NCBI GenBank assembly: GCA_003194525.1
Contig: NBIV01000313.1
Coordinates: forward strand, 1 to 64,000
Length of the DNA: 64,000 bases
Reading direction: 5' to 3'
Source: Gracilariopsis chorda
Lineage: Eukaryota; Rhodophyta; Florideophyceae; Gracilariales; Gracilariaceae
The notes under the pieces were generated by a model. It ran no database searches, was not told where the DNA came from, and worked only from the letters and a program-made list of their open reading frames with translations. Below are positions 52,177-61,638 of this stretch, piece by piece (position 1 is the stretch's first letter; each line of letters begins with the position of its first letter). The translations under genes were made by a program, and so were the position numbers.

Positions 52177-52815
52177 ATGGCATTCATCCCAACCTCCACG
52201 TTCACCCCGCTCCGCTCTTCATTTCATTCAACAACAACAAAGCGCCGTCCCATCCACTACGCAACCTCAACTCCCACGCCGTCCCATCATTCAATCCATC
52301 TTTGCGAGAAAACCCCAGAAAACCAAGAACAGTCTGTCTCCCTCTCCGATTTAAACAAGCTTCGAGCAACCCCATCCGAACAACCTGAACAACCATCATC
52401 AACAGCAGCCCCACCACAACCAATTGAAGCCGAGCAACAACAACAGGACGAAACAACCAAAAAGCAGGAGGAAATTGAGCGACTCAGAGCCGCAGAGAAG
52501 TTTATCACCGTCGATGAAGGTCGCTACGAATGTCCCGCCTGTGGCTATACCTACGAGCCGAAACAAGGCGAGAAGCAAGCTGGAATACAACCCGGTACAC
52601 CTTTCGAACAATTGCCGGCCACCTACTTCTGTCCCGTCTGTCGTACCCCGAAGTCGCGTTTCATTTCAAAGAAGAAAGTCATCGCAGGCTTCGCAGATAA
52701 TCAGTCGTACGGATTCGGTACAAATAGCATGACAGCCGGCCAGAAGAACTTGCTCATCTTTGGGGGCCTTGTCTTCGCCGCCCTGTTGTTACTCTCCGGC
52801 TATGGGCTCAACTAG
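52177..52815 (+). CDS. Plastid membrane-anchored rubredoxin (RBD1-type)
   Basis: 212 residues. 1-30 is a Ser/Thr/Arg-rich transit-like peptide. About 45-105 is a polar, Gln/Glu-rich linker. A rubredoxin domain (about 114-165) has Cys119-x2-Cys122 (CPACGYTYEP) and Cys152-x2-Cys155 (FCPVCRTPKSRF). 191-209 is a C-terminal membrane span (LLIFGGLVFAALLLLSGYG). Membrane-bound rubredoxins of this layout occur in thylakoids of cyanobacteria, algae and plants and are needed for photosystem II assembly. Plastid targeting is inferred. Intronless. Confidence 0.9.
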   Translation: MAFIPTSTFTPLRSSFHSTTTKRRPIHYATSTPTPSHHSIHLCEKTPENQEQSVSLSDLNKLRATPSEQPEQPSSTAAPPQPIEAEQQQQDETTKKQEEIERLRAAEKFITVDEGRYECPACGYTYEPKQGEKQAGIQPGTPFEQLPATYFCPVCRTPKSRFISKKKVIAGFADNQSYGFGTNSMTAGQKNLLIFGGLVFAALLLLSGYGLN

Positions 52816-53133
52816 TAGTGTAGTGCACGCCAAATACTGCTACTATTACCCATAGTGGTAGTATCCATATGCTATAGAATTCATGCGCAGCATGCACAAG
52901 GAACAAAAGAAAAGAAAAACGTCTCACTACTACCCTATGACAATTACAAGCGCATGATGAGTCGGATGCGTCCTAACTTCGGTATTTGTATGGGATCCAA
53001 ACACCATAGCCATTGCGACACACAATATCACTTCCTGAATGTCAAGCCATTTGCCTTTATGTACAAAACATTAGTATCACACAGAGTGTGTAAGCATCTA
53101 AAACACCGCCGCATTAAGCCCAGAAGCCACCAG
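52816..53133. other. Intergenic region between convergent rubredoxin and MED15-like genes
   Basis: 318 bases. No gene or repeat recognised. Confidence 0.4.
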
Positions 53134-56100
53134 TTACGCCTTCTCACCTTCCTTCGCTTTCTTAGCGTCTGACACTTCAGATCCGTTAACTACTGCATCG
53201 GCCTCGCTGGCCCATGCGTCTAGAATTGCCGCCACCCCAACAGATGCGGCCGGGGATATCGACAATACCTGCTTAAACCTCGAACGTACTTGCTCCAATA
53301 TTCCAACCCACCCCATCGGTGGTCGCTCAAACCCGTACGTAGCACCACCCTTCCTCGGATATCCACGCTGTACGCGCAACACAAGTTTCGGAAATCGGAT
53401 ACCAGGAATCCTCAACATGCATTTCACTACGGGAAGACCGAACTCTTCAATGATCTCCACACTCAGAGACGGGTTTCTCTCCTTAGCAGCTTCGACGTCC
53501 ATCTTCACAGCGTCACGCATCAACTGCATATCCCCCGCTTCGTTCCTTGGTCGTTTCGCCAGACGAAGCCCAGTTTCAGGGGAGCATTCGAAAACTGTCT
53601 TCGTTTCGATTACACCGTCCGCAGCTTCATAGTTCTCAACGTCAGCCAGCGAGCTCTTGCGTTTCGCTCCACGCTTCTCCGCTTCGTCAGAGGCCGATGC
53701 ACTTGAGCTGTTACGCAAAGCGGCCAGAGTGATCTGAATTCGTTCGCTCTTCTGACGTTTGGCTTCCATTTCATACGCTTGTTCAAGTTGGTGTGCTTGC
53801 TGACTGACCTCCTTAACCATATTGTCGATTTGCTGCAGTTTTTGTTGAGCTGACATTTCTGGTCGTCTATCCCGCGGCTGAGCTGCCTGTGGTACTTGTG
53901 GAGGTGCACTAGTAACTCCTGTAGCAGCAGTGGCTTGCGATTGAGTTCCCCAACTTTCTGATCGCTTCAATCCACTTTGAGTTCCAGATTGAGAGTGCGT
54001 GCGCGTCATCGATTGAGTAGCACGCGCCCCGCTAGTTGCTGCTCTTCGAGCGTGATGCGCTTTCGCGGCAGCGGCAGCGGCAGCTTGCTGCGCTTGAATT
54101 TGTTGCACACGCGGATTGCTAGCCTTTGCTTGCGCAAGAGCTTGCGCTTGAGCTTGAGTGTGCTGTTGTACTGCTGCCGGATTCGGTACTCGGACACCGA
54201 CCTGAGCCACTTGTGCTTGTGTTTTCGCCTGCAGCTCTGCTTGTGTCTGACCTCTCCCAGGGATCGGCATCTGGTTCATTGTTAGGCCCTGCACTTGTCG
54301 GGAGACGGGTGGAGCTTGTGATCGTGAAACCGCCTTCGGCGCCTGTGAGCGCATCCTGGCATTCTTAAAACGTGCAGCAGGTGTCGCCGCCGCTGCCGCA
54401 GCAGCAGCAGCATGCTTTGAAACGTCCAACCCAGCTGTGATACCAACGGCCGGGCGCCCTGCCCTCTGTTGCGCGGAATGCGCTGCACTCATCTCCTTCA
54501 GCAGTTGCAAGCTCTGCTGTTGCTGCATCTGGTAAACGCGTTGCTGTTGTTGGAATCTCAATCGCTGCTGTGGAGTTAACTGCGAAGGAGCTATGCGTGG
54601 ACTAACGTGCGAAGCATTAGCGTCGGCACTGGGCCGTGCTGCTGCATTCGCCATGGCGGCCTGGGCATTAGCTTGAGCAAGTCCCTTCGCACCGGGGTTC
54701 ATGGCCGCGTTGGCCTCAGAAGCATCCCGCCCCGGTTTGCTGCGATTTCCTTGTAGTTGGCTAGCCGTGTACATCGAATTGGGGGTCATAAGTTTGGAGA
54801 GGAAGCTTTCAGTTTTATCCAGTATGCTCATGGACATTCCGATCTTGTTGAGATTCGAAACTCCACGCCTCCATTGAAGCACCGTAATACATTGCCGGAG
54901 AAGCGTTACACCCTGGCTCTGTTGAGGAATAGGCTGCTTCTGATGCAGTTCTTGAATGAAGGGGAGAATTCGGTTCAGGCTCGCTGTATACTTCCGCTGA
55001 ATACCCTCTAGCCTTTTCCAGAACTTTTCTTCCTGCGCAGCGGCAGCCGTGGCAGCAGCCGTGGCGGGTACAGATGATTTCTGCGCGCTCTGAAGTGCTT
55101 CGGAGGGTTGGTGTTGCAACGGTGCCGAAGACATCGCTGCCATAGCCGCATTGCCGTGGACCATACCAACGCTCGCACTGGCAAGGCCCCGCGAGTTGTT
55201 GATTCGATTCGCGTTTTGCAGCGCTTCGGCCATTGCCTGCTGGTTGTCTTGGGGTGTGATCCCTGTCTTGCCGTGCCTGGTCTTCTGGTTTGACAGCAAA
55301 GGGTTCATCTGAGACGGATTCATGCCAACAGCTCTCTTAGCGTGGGCCGCATGGGAAGCAAGCGCAGCATTACTACGAGCAGCGGCGTTGGTCTGCTGTA
55401 GCTGCTGTTCCCCCGCCTTCTGTAGCATTGCTTGCTTTTTAAGAGCTATGGCGTGATTAATATTGTTCTGGGCGGCAATCATGTTGGCTTGATTCACAGC
55501 CGCCGCGTTTCCCATTCTTCCCATCCAGTTTGCACCTGGATTCATGTTAGCGTGGGCCTGACCTTCATTAACGCGACCAAGATTTGCAGGTGGTTGCTGT
55601 GTGGCAGCAGCCGCAGCCGCAGCGTTCTGGTTTGCTGCGTTCATATGAGCATTCTGAGCTGTCCAAATAGCGAAGAACCGCCTAAGCTGATCCTGGCTGA
55701 AATTACGTATCTGCTCGGGAGAGACTTTGAGCCCAACATTACTGGCAGCCGCAGCGATTGTGGCCAACTGAGCAGCGCGTTGATCATTAGTGGTAGAGGG
55801 GTTCATAGTTGCGTTTCTGGGTATGTGCATATTACCAGCGCGATGCGCTCCCAGTGCGCCGCGGTTGGGTACTTGCCCTGGCATGGAAGTGTGAACAGGC
55901 TGGGATGCTTGCTGTCGGGCGGCATTGATATTGCCCATAACACCAGGCGCTCCAAACTGCTTATGTTGACCAGGCTGTTGGGTACTTGACGGTTGGTGAG
56001 CAGCGTGTACAGCTGCTGAAGAGACGGATTGCGATGTGATTGGGGGGCGGTCCGATTGGTGCCTCAAAGCCATGAGGTACTCAGCGCGAGCAGCGGCAGG

Positions 56101-56991
56101 CAAGTTTGCAAGGGTAGCAAACTCAGGATGCCTCATGCTCATATGCAGCATTCGACGCTGAGCCTCAAGATCAGCCATAGAGGTAGGATTCGGAGCCTGC
56201 GCTTTCGCTGCTGCGACTGTTGCTGGTGCAGTAGCCGCGGTCTTTGCTGCAGATTCGTTTGGCTTTTTCCACAAACAAAAGTCAGTGAAAACAATCGCAA
56301 CTAAAAAATCGGGGGGGATGTGGAATGCAAGAAAGTCAAAAGTGAAAGCTTACCTTTCCATCCAGGGCCGCGGGAGACCGCTTCGCATTCACGGCGGCTC
56401 TTCTTGCAAAATCCTGCGTTTTGGGTTGAATGGTAGAATGCTGGTGGGGTTGAGTCTGGCGTGGGGGTTGCTGCGATTGCTGACCCAGGCGGTTTTGCAT
56501 GCGACTTTGGTCGGCTAAGTATCGCTGTTGTTGTATTTGTGCCCGACGAAATGCTTCCTGCGCTTGTGCGCTTTGCACCTGAACAGCGGCACCGGATGCA
56601 GGCTGCTGCTGTATGATAGACTGTTGTGGCGGTAGCGGCGCCTGTTGTTGTGACAAGGGGAGGTGGATGGCTCGTGCTTGATGGCTTTGTTCAAGCTGAC
56701 TCAGTCCCTCGGCGATGTGCTCTAGATAATCTTGACGGCTTGAGGCACTCTGAAATGCCTTTGACTCGAACATACTGGTTTGGTTCTTGAGGATTTCTCG
56801 GTCTGCTTCGGGTGCATACACATCTGTGAGAAAGAAGGGAAGTCAAGAGTCAGCATGAGCAAGGCTTTGTATGAAACGGGGAGGGAGGTGGAAAAGGTGC
56901 GAAGCTTACTGTTCAGTTTGGTTAGAATATGCTGACAGACCTTGAGACGGTCTTCAGTGGTCATGTCGCGTTTCCAGTCTTGGGTATTCAT
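53134..56991 (-). CDS. MED15: Mediator subunit 15-like (KIX domain, Ala/Gln-rich), three exons
   Basis: Exons 56991-56910, 56823-56354 and 56262-53134; the introns are 86 and 91 nt; 1226 residues. Residues about 4-75 form a KIX domain split by intron 1: DWKRDMTTEDRLKVCQHILTKLN then NQTSMFESKAFQSASSRQDYLEHIAEGL, matching the MED15 KIX (W, R.K, FE.K...A.S..DYL). A very long Ala/Gln/Met-rich, largely disordered middle follows, then a C-terminal conserved part from about 1010 (FECSPETGLRLAKRPR, LPVVKCMLRIPGIRFPKLVLRV, YGFERPPMGW), like the MED15 C-terminus. MED15 is the activator-binding tail subunit of Mediator. The acceptor of exon 3 (TTTGTGGAAAAAG before CCAAAC) is purine-rich, so this join is less certain. 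The middle carries many CAG-type codon runs. Confidence 0.85.
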
Positions 56992-57552
56992 AGTTGAGAA
57001 CCCGAACGAAAAGTTGGGACAAATGGACGGGTGCAGCTGTGACGGAAACTAGCGCGCTCAAGCTGTATTTCCGGCGAAACGAGCACTCACAGCACAACGC
57101 ACAGAAAACGGTGAGCGGGGGAAGTGGTACGGCAGGGGCAAAGTCGGGGCGCGGTGCGGAGGGGGCGGGTTGGTCGCCGAGATGAATGAGTTCGACGGTG
57201 ATCAAGGAGTGGAGAGGGTGGAAGAGCCAGAAAAGAAAGCTACGAGAAGGGTTCAGTTTTGAACGAGTGCAGAGCTGTGACGAGCGTTGCGGCGCGCAGA
57301 CGGCCACGCAGAGTTGTGCTGAGCTTTTTGAGTGCGGCTGTGCAGTTGCACTGTCGGTTTTTTGTACGGCGGGCAAAATTTTGGCGCAAGTCCAGTTGTT
57401 GCCACAAGCTGATTTGGGAATCTAATTGAAGGGGGGGGTCAATTTTTGGTGTTTTCGGTGGAGGCACGCCTGTCGGCCGGCTTTGCATTGCTGCGCTCCA
57501 GTTGGCGGGGGCGGAGCGTCAGCTGCCAAAAGCCTATCAGACAACCCTCCCT

Positions 57553-57574
57553 GTACACGTACACGTACACGTAC
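57553..57574. repeat. GTACAC tandem repeat (three copies plus GTAC)
   Basis: Three GTACAC units and a partial fourth, a short microsatellite with internal ACGT and GTAC palindromes, about 560 bases upstream of the MED15 start. Confidence 0.9.
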
Positions 57575-58633
57575 TGTGTGTTCCTTGTTTCTGTATGTCC
57601 CGAAGGGTATGAGTATGCGTTCCGACGAATGGAGCACTTGCTCAAACCGCATGTCGTAAATTAGTTCTAGTAGTTCCTCAGCATGACTGCTTGGAGACTG
57701 CGTGCAGGAATTGAAACGCAGCCAGCTCAAAGGCTTTGAAACTAGAAAAGATGGTTGTCGAACCCGGCGCACCGAGTTTGCAAGATTAGTACTTCAAAGA
57801 CGCCCATCATGTAATAAATTCTGCGAAAAGCATCATTTTTCAAGCGCATTCGCATTTTAAGACGCAGCGTGACCAAGATATGGCTCAAAATCGATGCTTT
57901 CGAACTATTTTAACATGGCCTGAAGACGTCCAGAGATCACACGAGAGTCGTTAGGATTGCCTGTTGGGTTGAGATTGTTGTTAGGCTCTTCTGTAGCCTG
58001 TTTTATGGTTAACGCACAGAGGTTATTTCGTTTACGCGATAAACGGATAACATTTTCTTGCTTCTCATTACAATTACTGGCCAATAACTGCAACATTTTT
58101 GTTAGCACCCCGGGCACCTGTTCAACATTGGATTCCCGGAACTCAGACTGTACCTCGCAGAGCTGCCCCGCTGGCCCTGCGCACATGCCAGTCAGCCCTC
58201 GCGACCGCCAAGGCGTTGCAGCAGTGATGCAGCTGAGCATCCTGCATCGCCTTATTCAGGAGAATACTCCATCTTGATCCCGCGTCTACTACTTGCTATC
58301 CTGTCGTACGCAGTTCTCATCATCGGTATCCACTGAAAATCCGTCCTGAGGTGCTCGTTCAGCCTACATGGCTATGTTACTATTACTACATGCAAGCATC
58401 ATCGTATCTCAGCTTCACTTCTCTTTTCTTGACCATCAGAGCTCCTTGCCCCTCTATGAAGCCGTGGAGAACTACATAATGTTACAAAAGAGTACCCGTA
58501 ACACTCTCTCCTCTCCTGCTTGCCAAAAAGCTCCACTAAACAACACAACTTCGTATATTGTTTAAAATTGTTGTTAAGGTTGACTGACACTGAATTTAAT
58601 AAAGCTTCACCAGTACACGCTATCTGTACAGAG

Positions 58634-58697
58634 AGATGGAAAATAAACGAAACCAACGTTGGTCGTACGTTCGGTTGGTTTCGTTTATTTTCCATCT
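58634..58697. repeat. Perfect 24-bp inverted repeat with 16-base loop
   Basis: Left arm 58634-58657 begins AGATGGAAAATAAACG; right arm 58674-58697 is its exact complement and ends CATCT. The 16-base loop contains CGTACG. It could be a small foldback element, a hairpin RNA source or the joined ends of a short MITE. No obvious target duplication. Confidence 0.9.
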
Positions 58698-59743
58698 TTT
58701 TAATGAATATGCTATGATATTCTTTCAACGATATGCTAACAGTTGATAACAGGAAACATGCGAGGAAATAGAAAACGCTACAAAGGTACGAGAATCCATA
58801 GAAAATTCATATCTATTGCATTCGGCATTTGTAGTACATGGCCAATAAACACAGACAAACTGAGAGAGTTACTAAGCCTTCTTCAAATCAAATAGATATA
58901 AATGCCGTCGCCAACGTTGTCAACATGGCGCAGATCATACTCATTTCTGTTTTTCTATCTTCTGCAGTGCGGCTCCAAACATACCATCTCCAAAGTAGAA
59001 TAAATACCGACTTTCATCAGCACCATAGTAGAGCAAACAGACACATACACAAAATCCCACAAGGCTGTTTCTTCAGCCTTTGTAGATATACATCGCTTTC
59101 GAATACAAAGGGCCCCTCCTCTCAGCCATATTAGTTATCGTCATTTCAAACCAAAAGGTCACCGCTCTTTCCTGAGGTTCTTGGAAAAGCAAATGTTGCC
59201 AAATCTTCAATCGTTTGAAGAAAACCGATTGCCTTTTTTGGGGCACTCGGCATTGGTCAAAAGCATCGCTTCTGTTCAGTATCTGTCTCATCTGTGCACC
59301 AATATTCAGAAGAGTCGAAAATTTGGAAGACGCAGTATGAGAAATACCCCAGAAGAGAGGGAACGATCGGATATTCCAACATTCACAGCGGAAGAGTTTT
59401 TCAGGGTGCATATTCAAAACGAGGGACAGAACATATTCCTCAAACAAAGCCGCTATATCAAAAAATCACGTACGAAGAATTCCAAGGGGTTCAAGTTTTC
59501 TTCAGTTAGAAAGATTGTGAAAGACGTGCTAGGTAAGGGGTGCATGACTCTTTCACATCTTCGATCATGAAAAAACAGCTGTTCTAAGAAGGACTTCATC
59601 CTCAATCCTAGATTGGCGTTGACCGTGTAAAACGGTCATAGTATTATGTATTCACAAACAAATGTAACTCTAGGAACAGTACTATTAGTAACAGTGCTAT
59701 TAATCTACGATGCATTGAAATAGGTGTTATTTGAAGTGCGGTA

Positions 59744-60731
59744 CAGTAGGTAACCCTCAATAGTTCACCCCCATGCCAGGACCCGTGAAAACGAACTATT
59801 GACAGTACGAACTATCAAAAGAGCCTTGCTAACACATCACATTTACTTGCTAAAATGCTCGGAAATGAGCGTCTGCCGGCTCTTCTTCCTTCCCTGCTCT
59901 CGGCAGGCCTCAAAAAAGGCTCTTTTAGCCCTCCGAAGCCCTTCACTTGCTCCTAAAACACCCGTTTTCTCTGCCAAGTCTTCAACTCCCTCAAACAGCT
60001 TTGCAACGTCACGAAGCGGCGGAAGCAGCATTGTCCTTTGCCTTGCTTCCTCCACGGGATCCGCTTCGTTAAGAGCTTCATTTTCCGTGCCAGCCACACC
60101 TAATAAAGCCTCTTCGATTTGACCAAATGACTCATTGACCATTGCTTCCCGCACGTCGTCTTCTTCCTCTATCGTAACCCACCGCCGGATATCAGCAACG
60201 TTGATACGACTATCCCCCGATGGGGTAACGAAATCAGAACTGTCAACTTGTATTCTTGCAAACAGGCGGGCTAGACAAGATATATCCTCCTCTTCTATGA
60301 CGCTTTTCTCCTTCTTGACCTTACCATGTATTCTTATTAGCTTGTTGTTTGCTCCACGTGGAAGAATATCTGCCTTGATCCAGCAGCGAGCCAAAGTGGT
60401 CTCTGTTATATCCTCCCATGCTTCAAAAAATAAGTCACACACGTCTAGCATATGCGGATCGTGGCCCTCGTCCAGACCCTTTAGACCAGCTTTCACTTTC
60501 TTGGAGCCCTCTCGAATAATTTCACGGTCTTCTATTGTCGATTCGATGCGTTCCAGTAAACGAGATTTATACTAGAGCTTTAGAGCCGCAATCACACCCA
60601 TATCCATCGGTTGGAAAATGGATGTACAGTTTGGGGGAAGTGTGAAAATAGACACTTGCCCCCGGGCATCCAGCAAATCCGCTCCACGCGGGCCGCAGTT
60701 ATCCATGACGAGGGCCACATTCTCCGTGAAG
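59744..60731 (-). mobile_element. Remnant of a pogo/Tigger-like (Tc1/mariner superfamily) DNA transposon
   Basis: The left edge is proposed at 59744, where CAGTAGGTAACCC follows a TA dinucleotide; pogo-group elements have ends beginning CAG and duplicate TA. The transposase stop codon is 99 bases inside. The right side is cut at 60731 by the LTR of the next Ty3/gypsy copy, so the other terminal repeat and the DNA-binding N-terminus are outside the window. The left-end call lacks its partner for comparison and is tentative. Confidence 0.55.
59843..60731 (-). pseudogene. DDE transposase fragment, pogo/Tigger type
   Basis: One reading frame (minus strand) from 60731 to the stop at 59843, with one in-frame TAG at 60574-60572. 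It starts in the catalytic domain: FTENVALVMDNCGPRG (second catalytic Asp in MDNC) and FTLPPNCTSIFQPMDMGVIAALK (third acidic residue, MDxGVI), the standard pogo/Tigger/CENP-B-like signature. The ~240 residues after it are helical and end TLISEHFSK. The N-terminal CENP-B/HTH part and the first Asp are lost to the LTR insertion. It is dead as a gene here. Confidence 0.85.
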
Positions 60732-61533
60732 TGCAACGCCCTCAGGGAGGGATTCTGGGTACTTGAACGCTTTCCCGATATTATCGGTTGTGTAGTGTGT
60801 ATATGAACTACGCCCCACAATGGTGGGTATGGACACGTGGGACACGGTTTTGGGTCAATTGGCGGTTGGCCACAGTAGTGGATGTTGCCACGGAATGTGG
60901 AGTATTTTAGTTAATTTTATTTATTATTTTCACACCCATTTCTGGGAAGCTAGTACTTAGTGCGACGGCGCACTGCCGTCGCACCAGTAAACCTTCCCCA
61001 ACAAGGGACCCCAACCTGGGGAATTGGCTCTGAGCTTTACCGCCTCCGCGTGTTCTCAACTCCTCCTTGGAGGGAAGCACCATAGTGTACGGAAGTTCAC
61101 CCCCCTTGCACATCTAAAGGAGACCCATCATTGGGAGTACTAATTGTTCCAATCATATTGGTGTTTCGCCCTGTATAGGGAGTCCTGTCCACCGGCATTG
61201 CCGTATCTACTCGTCGCTCTCGCGACCCACTCGTCCTTCCTCTTTCCCCTTTTTAGGGTAGCACCTCCCGCTATCCGCGGCCCTCGTGTGCGCATCCGCT
61301 CACACACCCCCACTTACGTGGAAACATACCTCTACTGAGGATCACGCCCCGCTCACGCGGATACCGATTCTTCGCCTTCACCTCCCTGCGCGAGTTGCGA
61401 CAGGTGTCCCTGGTCTTACAAACCGGCTTCGCCGTGACACCTCTGGGAGGGCTCTACCCAACTGGGTTCACCTCGTGAGAGGAAGATCCCGGACGTCTTT
61501 CGGTGTTTTTCCCCTTTGGGGCATTGCACCACA
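60732..61533 (+). repeat. 5' LTR of the right Ty3/gypsy element
   Basis: 802 bp, TGCAACGCCC to CACCACA, the same limits as 7495-8316. It includes the 9-bp hairpin GTGCGACGG (60960-60968) with CCGTCGCAC (60976-60984). The outer edge is certain because the transposase sequence stops there. Confidence 0.92.
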
Positions 61534-61536
61534 AAG

Positions 61537-61558
61537 TGGTCTCCCGACCTAGAATCGG
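61537..61558 (+). other. tRNA primer-binding site of the right Ty3/gypsy element
   Basis: Starts TGGTCTCCCGACCTAG, three bases after the LTR. Its complement reads as a full tRNA 3' end: part of a T loop (CGATT), a 5-base T-stem strand CTAGG, a 7-base acceptor strand TCGGGAG, a discriminator A and CCA. I do not know which tRNA has this acceptor stem. Confidence 0.75.
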
Positions 61559-61638
61559 TTTTTGCTTTCCCTCTTACGAGGTTTGTTTTCATTCACCGGA
61601 AGTTCCGTGATCGTTTCCCGTCGTAACGGTATTTTCTC

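Larger units (their letters stand above)
56992..59743. other. Gene-poor 2.7-kb stretch right of MED15
   Basis: Includes the MED15 upstream region, a GTACAC repeat (57553-57574), a 24-bp inverted repeat (58634-58697) and weak open frames at 57905-58240 (-) and 59181-59570 (+) with no recognisable content. It becomes AT-richer toward the transposon. Confidence 0.5.

Noticed and set aside
57905-58240. 111-codon minus-strand frame with a helical C-terminal half
   Set aside because: Reads protein-like in part but no family or conserved start could be seen; not enough to call a gene.
59181-59570. 129-codon plus-strand frame rich in Lys, Arg, Ser
   Set aside because: Similar-length frames on the other frames and strand; no recognisable content.
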